The notes: generated by a model not told the origin, from the sequence alone. Positions 23,763 to 32,903 are shown, numbered from the stretch's first letter. The stretch: 46,098 nt of DNA from Acidimicrobiaceae bacterium (GCA_003132305.1 PKXJ01000034.1:1-46098), one strand, 5' to 3'. A program made the numbers and translations.

Positions 23763-25070
23763 TCAACCCATTACGTTTCCCGATGTAGTGGCGTTGAACG
23801 GTCTCTTGCGGGAAAACGCTCCAAGATTGATTTCGTTGCCGGTATGTTCGCCCACGTAATGCAGTGGTTCTTCGTCGTGATCGTGCCCTGCTTCGACACT
23901 TTCCACCAGCGTGGCTAGAAACCTTCCGACCAGCGGTGCATTCTTGAACTGGTTCCCACTCGTACCAATGGCCACGTAGAAGCCCGCGAGGTCGGTACGG
24001 TCGTAGATCGGCTGCCAGTCGTCGGACACGTCATAGACGCCGGCGACGCCCTTGGGCGTGATCGGCACTCCGAGCGTCGAGAGGCGCCGCGCCGCTCGCG
24101 TGACCTGGCGCTCGAAGCACGATGCCGTGACGCTCGGATTGGACTCGTCAGGATCTTCGATCCAATCCAGCGGATCGCACTCCGGCTCCGTTCCGCCGAT
24201 CATGATCTTGTCGTCCGCAGCGGCCCGGATATAGGTTCCTAGGTCCAAGTCGGCAATGCTCGGGCCCAGGGCGCCGTCCGCGTTGAAGCCGGGTGGTGCC
24301 TGGACGTAATGCACCTCTTGTCGCAGCGGGCGTACGCCGATGGTGAACTCTGCTCCCACTCCGGCCATGCGATTGATCTGACCGGACCATGGCCCAGCCG
24401 CGTTAATCACCACGGGCGATTCGATTTCTTCTCCATTGCTGAGTTCCACGCCAGCGACTCGCTCATCGCGTTGGATGATCTTTGTGACGGTGCGGTTGAG
24501 CAGAAGAGTGGCACCTGAACGCTGCGCGGCAGTTATCAGGTTTTGAGCCGCGAGCTGAGGGTCATTAACGAAACCGGCGTCTGGCATGAAGAGTCCGCCA
24601 ATTTCGTGGTCGGCGTCGTGGAAGAAAGCGTCATCGTCAATCCGCTTGGGTGGCCAGTACGATCTCGCGTCGATGCCGGGAATGCGCGCTCGCAGTGAGG
24701 CGGCATCCCACTCTTCATAGGTCACGCCAACTTGCTCAAAGAGTGCGATGGCTCGCTCACGAGGAGTAATCGGAGTGTCCAACACGATCATCCCCGTCTG
24801 TTGAAACGACGCGAGCCCGTACTCGTCGGCGCAACCCAGGTGTTCGGACCAGGCCTCCCAGCAATGCTTAGCTTCCCAGGAGGTGGCGACTCCGTCTCGA
24901 GTCGAGTAGTTGAACCGGATAATGGCACTTGATGCGCTGGTGGACCCGTGGCCGGGGGCGCCCCCTTTTTCGACTACCACGACGACAAGACCCAGCTTCG
25001 CGAGTTCGAACGCGATGGAGCCACCCATAATGCCGGCACCCACCACGATGGCGTCCGCAGTAAGGGACAT
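23763..25070 (-). CDS. DAO-family FAD-dependent oxidoreductase (sarcosine/dimethylglycine oxidase-like)
   Basis: A 435-residue flavoprotein has MSLTADAIVVGAGIMGGSIA as the FAD-binding start and GAPGHGSTSASSAIIRFNYS, typical of sarcosine oxidase beta/dimethylglycine dehydrogenase members (the Ser/His loop contacting FAD). It continues with VVINAAGPWSGQINRMAG, PLRQEVHYVQAP, GVAGVYDVSDDWQPI and GFYVAIGTSGNQFKNAPLVG at the C-terminal active-site side. It converges on the first oxidase cluster and is the only gene of its transcript. A perfect inverted repeat at 25135-25167 lies upstream. Likely substrates are N-methylated or secondary amino acids. Confidence 0.9.
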   Translation of the reverse strand: MSLTADAIVVGAGIMGGSIAFELAKLGLVVVVVEKGGAPGHGSTSASSAIIRFNYSTRDGVATSWEAKHCWEAWSEHLGCADEYGLASFQQTGMIVLDTPITPRERAIALFEQVGVTYEEWDAASLRARIPGIDARSYWPPKRIDDDAFFHDADHEIGGLFMPDAGFVNDPQLAAQNLITAAQRSGATLLLNRTVTKIIQRDERVAGVELSNGEEIESPVVINAAGPWSGQINRMAGVGAEFTIGVRPLRQEVHYVQAPPGFNADGALGPSIADLDLGTYIRAAADDKIMIGGTEPECDPLDWIEDPDESNPSVTASCFERQVTRAARRLSTLGVPITPKGVAGVYDVSDDWQPIYDRTDLAGFYVAIGTSGNQFKNAPLVGRFLATLVESVEAGHDHDEEPLHYVGEHTGNEINLGAFSRKRPFNATTSGNVMG

Positions 25071-25134
25071 TCAGCCTCCGAACAGTAGTGCGCTGTCTAC
25101 TAAATCCTCACGAAGTCTAAGGGGGCGACGGCCG

Positions 25135-25167
25135 TGATGATGTGGCCACTTGACGGGCACATCATCA
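25135..25167. promoter_or_regulatory. perfect 10-bp inverted repeat upstream of the leftward oxidase
   Basis: TGATGATGTG (25135-25144) and CACATCATCA (25158-25167) are exact reverse complements around a 13-bp spacer that itself contains TGGCCA. It lies 65-97 bp before the ATG at 25070. On the minus strand a -10-like CATAAT (25175-25170) is immediately upstream, so the repeat would sit at or just after the transcription start: either an operator or a leader hairpin. Confidence 0.5.
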
Positions 25168-25581
25168 ATATTATGAGATCATTCTCGAGTCCACCGCTGT
25201 CCGACGAATGTCCATTCGGATTGTGCGTGCATTGATTCATTGCGCCGACGTTGCGATGGTCCCCATGGCTTCAACGTTGTCGTTGAATGGTCGCGATACT
25301 GACTCGAAGGAAGCGGGATCGCCGCTTATTGCTTGACCCTGTCACTTGCGAGTGACTTGTGACTCCGCTGGCTCGCGATGCCGCGCGGCGATGACCGCGA
25401 TCGCCGCAAGTCCCAAGAGGACGTCGCTCGCCTGGAGAAACGTGAGAGGTTGTCCGGGGATGACCATCGCCGCTACTCGTTGCCAGGAGCGGACTCGGGC
25501 AACTGATCACAGAAGAGACCGAGGAGATCTACGCGCGCGTGGTTCGTCCGAATATCTCGCGTCCGGCATTCGGGCGGGGGC
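25168..25581. other. intergenic stretch between the oxidase and REC-EAL genes
   Basis: No gene with family features is seen on either strand. Small frames at 25271-25510 and 25346-25624 look like chance. It should hold the promoter of the leftward oxidase near 25170 and the 3' end of the REC-EAL transcript. No clear terminator hairpin was found. Confidence 0.4.
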
Positions 25582-26787
25582 TCATGGTAGTTCTGGCAAT
25601 GGTCCGGGCCGACCGAGTAAGTAACCTTGACCGTGGGAGACACCGAGATTGAGCAGGGTGGCGCGCTCTTCTGGGGTTTCGATTCCTTCCGCGATAATAA
25701 CGGCGTTCGTGTCCTGGGTGAAAGTGACTAAGGCGGATGCGAGGGCTCGCCTGGCAGGGTCGTGGTCGACACCGCGACATAGTGAAATGTCGAGTTTGAC
25801 GTAGTCAGGGACGAGGTTGAGGATGTGCCGCAAGCTGGCGAATCCGGCACCGGTGTCGTCGACGGACAGGCTGGCCCCAGCGTCGCGTAAGGATTGCAGG
25901 GCATGCTGAATGGAGGCGTAATCCTCGATGAGGACGTGTTCGGTGAGTTCGAGAACCACCCTGTCCCATGGGGTGTGGGCGCCAAGTTGGGTTTGCAGGT
26001 CGGCCAACGCCGTAGCCGGGGAGACGTTGACGGCGAGGAACTCGCCAGTAGTTAGCTGGGGCAGGTGGGTTAGAGCGGCGCGTACGGCTTGCACTTCCAG
26101 GTCGACTCCGAGACCAACGGCGTCGGCTTCGATGAACCATTGGTCTGGTCCACGGGCGGGTTCGTTATCGAAACGGGCCAGCGCCTCGTAGCCAACGACT
26201 CGCTCGGTGCGAAGGTCAACCACGGGTTGGAACACCATGCGGGGCCCTCCGGCGGCGAGTACTCCCTCGATCCGGGTACGGCGCACATCCCACGAATCCT
26301 GCGTAGTTTCCGACAACGAGGCGAATGATTCCAGGTGGTCCTGGAGGCGCGAGTTGTGGCGGCGAAGTTCCAGGTAGGTCATGCGGGTGCGCAGCAGGTT
26401 GCGGACCCGCATGGTGACCTCTTCGACGTCGAACGGTTTGGTCAGAAAGTCGTGCGCACCCAACCGGAGAGCGCGGTGGACCGCGTCCCGAGTGGTGTCG
26501 GCCGTGAGGACCAGCACGGGCAGGAATTGGCCCGCCGCGCGGCGGTTGATTATCTCAAGGAGCGCGAACCCGTCGAGGTGGGGCATGTGTAGGTCCAACA
26601 GAATCAGATCCGGCGAGTAATCCATCAGCAGGGTCGGTACTTCACGCGAGTCGTTGCAGGTTGCGATACTGCCCAGTCCGGCGCGCGAAAGTATCATGGC
26701 CAAGAGAGACGTGTTCGCCTCTTTGTCGTCGACGATTAGTACCCGGGCGTCAACGAAACCGGGCAGCTGGCTCGTTTGGCTCGTCAA
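25582..26787 (-). CDS. response regulator with EAL domain (c-di-GMP phosphodiesterase)
   Basis: The 401-residue cytoplasmic protein has an N-terminal receiver (about 15-130): RVLIVDDKEAN, phospho-Asp in LILLDLHMPHLDG, Thr in VLTADTT and Lys in FLTKPFDV. After a linker helix comes a full EAL domain (about 175-395) with YEALARF, NVSPA, VLELTEHVL, DDTGAGFASL, YVKLDISL, AEGIET and GQGYLLGRP. All metal and catalytic residues that I can place are kept, so hydrolysis of c-di-GMP to pGpG is expected. Translation starts at a TTG overlapping the kinase stop (TTGA), so it is coupled to the hybrid kinase and is its likely partner. Confidence 0.93.
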   Translation of the reverse strand: MTSQTSQLPGFVDARVLIVDDKEANTSLLAMILSRAGLGSIATCNDSREVPTLLMDYSPDLILLDLHMPHLDGFALLEIINRRAAGQFLPVLVLTADTTRDAVHRALRLGAHDFLTKPFDVEEVTMRVRNLLRTRMTYLELRRHNSRLQDHLESFASLSETTQDSWDVRRTRIEGVLAAGGPRMVFQPVVDLRTERVVGYEALARFDNEPARGPDQWFIEADAVGLGVDLEVQAVRAALTHLPQLTTGEFLAVNVSPATALADLQTQLGAHTPWDRVVLELTEHVLIEDYASIQHALQSLRDAGASLSVDDTGAGFASLRHILNLVPDYVKLDISLCRGVDHDPARRALASALVTFTQDTNAVIIAEGIETPEERATLLNLGVSHGQGYLLGRPGPLPELP

Positions 26788-28736
26788 GGCGTTTCACCTT
26801 CAATCCTGAAGGGTTCGTCGAACCAAGCAAGCAACTCTTGGACGTCGACTGGTTTGGTGAGGTAACCGGAGGCGCCCGTGTCTCGCAGGCGCTGGACTCG
26901 CCCGGGAGTGGCATCGGCGCTGATGACCACGATCGGTGTGTTTTCGGTGGCAGATTCGGCTCGCAATCGGCGCAGAACCTCTTCCCCGGACGTGTCCGGC
27001 AGATGCAGGTCGAGCAAGATCAGATCCGGCCTCGTCGAAGACACCAGGTCCAGCCCGACCTGGCCGTGCATCGCGTGCACGAGGCGCACCCCGGGACGGC
27101 GGGCCGCGACCTGCTGCACGAGCCGTAGGCTCGCTAGGTTGTCATCAATGTAAACAACCGTCAACGGACCGTGAAGACCCTGAGCAACGTCCGCGGTAGC
27201 GCGGCCAAGGTCGTTCGTCAGGGGGCTTCGCTCAGCAGCTTGTGGTTCCCCAGCTTCGATCAATGGCAAGAGCACGGTGAAACTGCTGCCGACACCGAGG
27301 GTGGATTCAACTTCCAACCGACCTCCCATTGCCTGAGCCAGAGCCAGGGACAGCGCCAATCCAACCCCGGTGCCTTCCACTTCGGTGTTCTCAGCGCCCA
27401 ACCGGTCAAACGGAGCGAACAACCGATCTATCTCCTCCGGCGGCACCCCGATCCCCGTGTCGGAGACGGTGATTGCGAACATGCCATCCGGTTGGACCGC
27501 ACACGACAAGCTAACCTGCCCCTCGTCCCGGTTGTACTTGATCGCGTTCGACACTAAGTTCAACAACACTTGCTTCAACCGCTGCCGATCAGCCATCACG
27601 TGCTCATCAAACGTCCCAACCGGCGGCAATGTCACCAATAGTTTTCGAGCATCGGCCAGCGGCCCCATGAGGTCTAACACCTCATCTATCACATCCGAAA
27701 CGAACACCGCCTCCGATGACAACGCCATCTGACCCGACTCGATCTGCGAAATATCCAAAACCTCATTAATCAATTCCAGCAAATGTCGCCCACCGCGGTT
27801 GATTTGTTGCACGGACTCCTGTTGATCAGTAGTTAGTTCATCCATCCCCAGCAACTGCGAAAACCCCAATATTACGTTCAACGGCGTGCGCAACTCGTGA
27901 CTCATCCTCGACAAGAACTCACTCTTGGCGTCATTGGCCCGCTCCGCCTCCGCCCGGGCGGCCTCTTCCCCCCGCTGGGCGGCCTTGCGGGCCGTGATGT
28001 CGCTTACGGTTATCGCGACCAGACGCGGTTCACCCGGTGCGGTCTCTACTGGGCGGTACCTGATCCAGAGCCAGCGTAACTCGCCATCAGGACGCACGAT
28101 CCGAGACTCCATTTCGACTCGGGTGTTCCCATCGGCTTCGATCATTTTTGTCCGAATGAAGGCGGCGTCGTCCGGATGAATCACCGTGAAGAAGATCTCT
28201 GGATCGGCAAGAGCTTGGTCGACGGTCACTCCGTAGATCTGTTGCACGGCGGGGCTGACGTAGATATATTTGACCGGGGCCAGAGTCCGAAGCATGAACA
28301 TCTCGTCGATGTTGGCGACCAACTGCTGGAACCTCTCTTCGCTCGCGCGCAATGAATTCCGATGCTCTACCTCAGTAGTCAGGTCATGGACAATGCCGGT
28401 GAACATCGTTTGCCCGTCAATGGCAAACTTCCCAACAGAAACGTGCAACGGGAAACGGGTGCCGTCTTTTCGTAGCCCGGTGACCTCACGGCCCAACCCA
28501 ATAATCCGGGCAACGCCGGACGTCAGATAGTTATTTAGATAGCCGTCGTGCGCACTGTGATCCGGCTCCGGCATCAACAGTGACACATTGCGCTCGATCA
28601 TCTCGCCCGGCTCGTAACCGAACAGGCGCTCAGCCGCAGGACTGAAGGTCTGCACCACACCATGTGAGTCAATCGTAATAATTCCAGACTCGGCCGACTC
28701 AACTATCGAATGAAGTATCTCCGCGGACTTTGGCAC
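26784..28736 (-). CDS. hybrid histidine kinase PAS-PAS-HisKA-HATPase-REC
   Basis: The 650-residue soluble sensor has a FixL-like PAS with PAC (about 6-125: GIITIDSHGVVQTFSPAAER, GLRKDGTRFPLHVSVG) and a second PAS of the IHPDD type (about 130-250). The kinase core has H-box EFLSRMSHELRTPLNVILGF, N-box LNLVSNAIKYN, and G-boxes DTGIGVP and GTGVGLAL. A C-terminal receiver (about 530-645) has VVYIDDN and phospho-Asp in LILLDLHLPDTSG. No membrane helix is present, so it senses a cytoplasmic or diffusible signal, perhaps redox or a ligand in the PAS pockets. The start is GTG. It is overlapped by the REC-EAL gene, so phosphate flow to a c-di-GMP phosphodiesterase is likely. Confidence 0.92.
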   Translation of the reverse strand: MPKSAEILHSIVESAESGIITIDSHGVVQTFSPAAERLFGYEPGEMIERNVSLLMPEPDHSAHDGYLNNYLTSGVARIIGLGREVTGLRKDGTRFPLHVSVGKFAIDGQTMFTGIVHDLTTEVEHRNSLRASEERFQQLVANIDEMFMLRTLAPVKYIYVSPAVQQIYGVTVDQALADPEIFFTVIHPDDAAFIRTKMIEADGNTRVEMESRIVRPDGELRWLWIRYRPVETAPGEPRLVAITVSDITARKAAQRGEEAARAEAERANDAKSEFLSRMSHELRTPLNVILGFSQLLGMDELTTDQQESVQQINRGGRHLLELINEVLDISQIESGQMALSSEAVFVSDVIDEVLDLMGPLADARKLLVTLPPVGTFDEHVMADRQRLKQVLLNLVSNAIKYNRDEGQVSLSCAVQPDGMFAITVSDTGIGVPPEEIDRLFAPFDRLGAENTEVEGTGVGLALSLALAQAMGGRLEVESTLGVGSSFTVLLPLIEAGEPQAAERSPLTNDLGRATADVAQGLHGPLTVVYIDDNLASLRLVQQVAARRPGVRLVHAMHGQVGLDLVSSTRPDLILLDLHLPDTSGEEVLRRLRAESATENTPIVVISADATPGRVQRLRDTGASGYLTKPVDVQELLAWFDEPFRIEGETP

Positions 28737-29130
28737 GAGATCCCCCCCGGATTCAACGTCACTAATCGACCCGCAACGAGTTCCAATAGTGACGATAGCC
28801 CGTGATTCAGCTGCAGATTTGGTTATCCGTTGCTTAGTTATCTTGGTCCAGCCGCCGGGACCTATTGGGCGCGTTCAATAGGAGCTTCGCTAGACACCAG
28901 CCTTAGTTGAACAGCCTTCTCGCGACGGATTTGACTACGAATGTAAGAGCTTGGTGATTGAAAAGTGCTCACCTCCTGAATTCACTGACCTAAACCTTCA
29001 GCAGCCCCGTTGCGTCGGGTCTTCGACGCTTGAGCGCTCCAGGTGATGGGCCGCCAATGCTTGTGCCAGACCCGTCAGGTCGACTTCAGTGAGATCACGT
29101 CCGTCCGGGAATTGGCTTCTTCACTCGTAC
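28737..29130. other. upstream region of the hybrid kinase gene, with an inverted repeat
   Basis: No gene is seen. CCTATTG (28861-28867) and CAATAGG (28876-28882) form a perfect 7-bp inverted repeat with an 8-bp GC-rich centre. It lies about 125-146 bp before the leftward kinase start and is a candidate operator. The rest is featureless apart from the terminator that follows. Confidence 0.4.
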
Positions 29131-29184
29131 GCCCTGAGATGACCGAGCCTCCGGTTTACGCCGGGGGCTCGGTCATCTCAGGGC
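29131..29184 (-). terminator. strong hairpin terminator after the secreted-protein gene
   Basis: A 19-bp arm at 29131-29149 (GCCCTGAGATGACCGAGCC) matches its exact reverse complement at 29166-29184. The interior adds a T-G wobble and CCGG/CCGG, giving about 24 pairs and a 6-base loop. It starts 17 bp after the stop of the leftward gene at 29201. No T-tract follows, which is usual in high-GC actinobacteria. It may also block read-through into the kinase leader. Confidence 0.75.
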
Positions 29185-29200
29185 GGGGTCTTCGGCTCAC

Positions 29201-29845
29201 CTACCCAAGCGTCAACGAACCACCACTGAGCGTGACCTTCGACAAGTGATTAGTCCCGCCGGAGCAGGCTTTCGTGAATGACACCAGAGTGTTCTTGAAT
29301 GATGCGGCAAAGGTGCTCAAGGCACCCTTGTCAGCGCCGGCGAACGAGCCGGTGACGGTTGCGGTGCCCGTGCCGGGAAGAGTGAAGTTCAGCGGGTCAG
29401 CAGTTACGGACCAGGCCTCGCCGGTCGTCTTAAGGGTGCTCGCCTTCACTACGGTGCCACCGGTCGACGTCCACGTGAGTACCGAGTTCGTTGCCAGGGT
29501 GCCAATATTCAGCGACGCGCAGGCGTTCGCTACCTTTGTCTTAGTCGACTTGTGGATTGTCACGGCGAGCGTTCCGCTCACAATGTTCGCAACGTTCGAC
29601 CCAGTCGTCGTGCAGCCCGAGAGGGCGACTTTAAACTTCGTGGTCTCGGTGTTGGAGTTGCCCTTCTTCGTCAGTGCTGGGGAGAACTGAGCCGTCCCAG
29701 TCGCCGTGGTGCACGTGACGCCGCCGGTCGCAACCCCAGACCCTTTCGCGGCCGACAAACTCGCGCCCGCTAATAACACTGGGCCGGTGATCATCGCGCC
29801 GGTGAACACAACGCTAACCAATCCTCTAATCATGGTGTTCTCCAT
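29201..29845 (-). CDS. small secreted beta-rich protein of unknown function
   Basis: The 214-residue protein has a clear Sec signal peptide: short basic start, hydrophobic LVSVVFTGAMITGPVLLAGA and probable cleavage near ASLSAAKG. The mature part is rich in Thr, Ser, Gly and Ala (VTCTTATGTAQFSPALTKKG, WSVTADPLNFTLPGTGTATV) and contains four Cys, suggesting a disulphide-bonded beta-sandwich exported to the surface. ATG 29845 is chosen because AGGGAG lies eight bases upstream; a longer frame to 29878 is unlikely. I do not recognise the family, though similar Thr-rich exported proteins occur in actinobacteria. A strong terminator follows. Confidence 0.8.
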   Translation of the reverse strand: MENTMIRGLVSVVFTGAMITGPVLLAGASLSAAKGSGVATGGVTCTTATGTAQFSPALTKKGNSNTETTKFKVALSGCTTTGSNVANIVSGTLAVTIHKSTKTKVANACASLNIGTLATNSVLTWTSTGGTVVKASTLKTTGEAWSVTADPLNFTLPGTGTATVTGSFAGADKGALSTFAASFKNTLVSFTKACSGGTNHLSKVTLSGGSLTLG

Positions 29846-30537
29846 AGTGACTCCCTGCTGCGATCTTTTCCAAATCAATGGATGAGTAAGTCGCTCAATT
29901 ACGACCGTACGAGCCGAACTTTAAGATTCCATGTGGGAACGCTGCGAAAACCTTGGTGATGCCTGCAATAGCTTTAGAAAATGGTGTGACCGTAGAAACC
30001 TCAGTTTCCACCGTTGAGGCCGAGGGGCCTTATCTCAATGTTCGCGGAGCCCGTAGAAGCACGCTGTACACATCGCGAATCCATCGTTGCAACGTACTCC
30101 CGTAGTCCACGATTACTGATTTGCGAGTCGGAGTCTCTCTAGCCTAAACCTGAGGACATTTCGATCTAGCCGGGCAGTCTCCTGTGCGCGGTAGCAGACC
30201 GGCCACGTCGGGCCCCCGACACCGCCTTCGGCACTACCTGCTTGCTACCAGCGTGTATTCCAACTCCCTTAAGACAACGAGGATCGTATGGCGCTCGCAC
30301 AGAGCCGGTGTGTCGTTTGCGAACACGTTCGCAATAGTGGTGACGAAGGGAAAAGGGAATGGCGACCAATACCTGGCCCACTGTTCTCCTTGGCGCTGCG
30401 CGCCCGTAGCCCAGGGGCGAGGAGTCATTGATTGGTCACAAATACTACGAAGAGACCGGATGCGTAACTTCTCGTGACGTCAAGCCGGTACACGGCTTGG
30501 CCACACGGGGCTCATCGGCCCAGCGTCGACGTGGTCG
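29846..30537. other. non-coding stretch with overlapping hairpins
   Basis: No gene is supported. Around 29995-30038 several short inverted repeats overlap and exclude each other: GAAAC/GTTTC (29995-29999, 30004-30008), CCTCA/TGAGG (29999-30003, 30015-30019), AGGCC/GGCCT (30017-30021, 30026-30030) and TTGAG/CTCAA (30014-30018, 30034-30038). It may hold the promoter of the secreted-protein gene and a structured leader or small RNA. No firm promoter boxes were found. Confidence 0.35.
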
Positions 30538-32607
30538 TTAGCAGTGCAGGTCGCTCAATGCAACGAAGTGACGTGCGACGACAGGGTTCGGTTTGTTCGC
30601 TGGGTACTGACCCCACAGAAGGCCGTCGCCATTGGTCCGAAGTGGCGTCACCAACTGGTTCCCGCTCGCGCGCGCGACTCCTCGTACCCGGCACCACGAT
30701 GACGCCCGGGGTCTGAGCAGGAAGAGACGCACTGGGCTGGCGCCCGAGGTCTCGACGCTGGCCACGAGCGTGTCGTTCGTGGTGAGAACGAGGGAGTCCT
30801 CGAGGCCCCCGGGCGCGCCAAGTCCTGTGAGGAAGGGGAGTCGCACGCTGTGCCAGGTGAGCCCGCCGTCACTCGAGGCGAGCAGGGGGTAGATGGAAGA
30901 CGGATCAGCGAGGAGCTCGGGGCCCGACGCCGTCGCCGTGAGCTGCTGGGAGTAGCAGGTGTCCACCTCGGTCACCCAGCGTGATTCGCTGAAGCTAACC
31001 CCACTGGACGGGCCGCGGGCCGGCCCTACGAGTACGGCTTCGGGTTGGCTCGTCATGGCGCAGTTGTCGGGGGTCAAGGGACCAAAGGTCGTGCAGGGTC
31101 CATCTATCGGACAGCCGAGCGTTGACGCTGACCAGGTGACGCCACCGTTCGAGGTTGTCTCGGTTGCGACCGTTGTCCTGGCGTCGTAGGTGGCGTTCCC
31201 GTTGCGCTTGGCGAAGAGCGCCTCGACGTGGCGGCCGAGGACGTGAAAGCCGCCGAAGTCAGTGTCGGCGTGTCTCGGGGGAGAGGGCACGAAATGCCAG
31301 GTCACACCGCCGTCGGAGGTGTAGAGGCCCGCGAGGGACCCTCGAGGGATCTCGTTGCGTAAAGCGGCGAAGGCCGCAAAGACGTGCTCGGGCGCGCCGG
31401 GCTCGGCGGTAGCTGATAGGCACGGTGAGACGGCCGTCGATCCGGAGGGTGATAGGTGGTTCGAGGCGAGCAGGCGAGCGGCTCCTGTCGTTGGTACTCG
31501 GTACGGGTGCGCGCCTCCGGTGACGACGACGGCGCCGGGCTCACACCAGGCGACGAGTGGTGAGGCCGGCGTGGGGTTGACCGGCGACGGTGACGACCAC
31601 GACGACAGGGTGACGGGGAAGAGGTGAAGTGATTTCCACGTCTGGCCGGGGTCGACGGTGAGGTTGCGCGGGGCGATGGTGGCCAAGTCCTCGGTGACGG
31701 CAATTCCCGTGAAGGCGACGGGGCGACTGCCGAGGTTCGACGAGGACAGGTTGAGCCAGTAGCCCGAGGGTTGACCGATCAGGGTAACGAGTGGTGCACG
31801 GCCGCGCACCTCGACCACGTCGCCGATGGTCGTGCTGGTCGTGCTCAGGCGTAGTGAGCCGCACGGCACGTGCGCCGTGCACCACGTGGCCCTTGGTGCG
31901 ACGAGGTGGACGTGGACCTGGGCGTCAGCCCCTCTTAGGGCGCAGCCACTATTCGAGGCGATGCACTCGATGCCCACGGCATAGGTCCCCGAGGCGAGGG
32001 GGTGGACCGAGGGCCGTCCGTGGTAGACGACGTACCACGGGGCGTCGGGCACGACGAGTGCCGCGTGGAACTCGGTCAATGAGCTCCAGTGCAGGGTCAC
32101 ACCCAGCTCTTGAAGGCCACTTTGACACCCGTTCCAACAGATGGTGACCGAGCTGGAGTTGGCGGGTCGGTGACCGTGCACGTAGTGGCCGCTGATCTCG
32201 ATCCGCTCGCCCGGACGCACCGTGTGCGAGGCGATTGACAAGGTGAAGGACCCGCCCGGTGAGCCCGACGACGACGTCGCCGAGACCTTCGTGGGCCTGA
32301 CGGACCCAGGACCGGTGAGGAGCGCGACGTAGCTTTGCCAGGCGACGTGGAGGGTGGATTGGCGATCGTCGGGTACGCGAAAGCATCCGACGATCGAACC
32401 GTTCAGGGACTGGGTGACGTCGCCTGACATGGTGGCTGACTGGTCGATGCTGTCGGGTTGACCCGGGCACGACGTGGGCCATGACGTACTCGCGTGTCGG
32501 GTCGTCGTCGCATCGGCGCGCGGACCCACGGGCACGAGGACTGCGACTCCGAGGGCTACGACGGCGATCGCGGTGAGGTGAGAACCGATGGTGACGTGCC
32601 GTAACAC
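30538..32607 (-). CDS. large secreted protein with Asp-box (BNR/sialidase-like) repeats
   Basis: The 689-residue protein has an N-terminal signal sequence (LTAIAVVALGVAVLVPVGPRADA). The first half contains Ig-like stretches (SHTVRPGERIEISGHYVHG near 125; LRLSTTSTTIGDVVEVRG near 255). The second half has Asp-box motifs SDGGVTWHF (about 439), SNGGVTWSA (about 499) and SDGGLTWHS (about 598), the turns that mark beta-propellers of sialidases, photosystem-assembly and cell-surface proteins. The sialidase catalytic Arg triad and Tyr/Glu could not be placed, so enzymatic activity is doubtful. It may be a surface sensor or adhesin. The start is GTG. It lies 297 bp downstream of the end of the chemosensory operon, on the same strand but with room for its own promoter. 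Confidence 0.82.
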   Translation of the reverse strand: MLRHVTIGSHLTAIAVVALGVAVLVPVGPRADATTTRHASTSWPTSCPGQPDSIDQSATMSGDVTQSLNGSIVGCFRVPDDRQSTLHVAWQSYVALLTGPGSVRPTKVSATSSSGSPGGSFTLSIASHTVRPGERIEISGHYVHGHRPANSSSVTICWNGCQSGLQELGVTLHWSSLTEFHAALVVPDAPWYVVYHGRPSVHPLASGTYAVGIECIASNSGCALRGADAQVHVHLVAPRATWCTAHVPCGSLRLSTTSTTIGDVVEVRGRAPLVTLIGQPSGYWLNLSSSNLGSRPVAFTGIAVTEDLATIAPRNLTVDPGQTWKSLHLFPVTLSSWSSPSPVNPTPASPLVAWCEPGAVVVTGGAHPYRVPTTGAARLLASNHLSPSGSTAVSPCLSATAEPGAPEHVFAAFAALRNEIPRGSLAGLYTSDGGVTWHFVPSPPRHADTDFGGFHVLGRHVEALFAKRNGNATYDARTTVATETTSNGGVTWSASTLGCPIDGPCTTFGPLTPDNCAMTSQPEAVLVGPARGPSSGVSFSESRWVTEVDTCYSQQLTATASGPELLADPSSIYPLLASSDGGLTWHSVRLPFLTGLGAPGGLEDSLVLTTNDTLVASVETSGASPVRLFLLRPRASSWCRVRGVARASGNQLVTPLRTNGDGLLWGQYPANKPNPVVARHFVALSDLHC

Positions 32608-32903
32608 GGGCCCAGTCTCGCATATTCGACCCTGGTCAGATTAGACAGTCTGCTCACCTGAAGTCTCGTGGCCACGTGGGTGGGTCGTCATTGCGGTCCT
32701 CCCTTTATCCAATGATCGTTGCATTGTGCACCACCGCAAGAGTCGTCGCCAACAACGTCGGTCTACCTCCAGGTAGGACACGACCGCCCTCACAATTGCA
32801 GTCCAATTTCTGGGGGAAAGGTCAGTCACTGAGTTGTGCCCGTTTCGAGGAGCATCTATCGAGTGTTTGCTTAAGGGTGCATTACCTGAAGGTGAGGCAT
32901 CCC

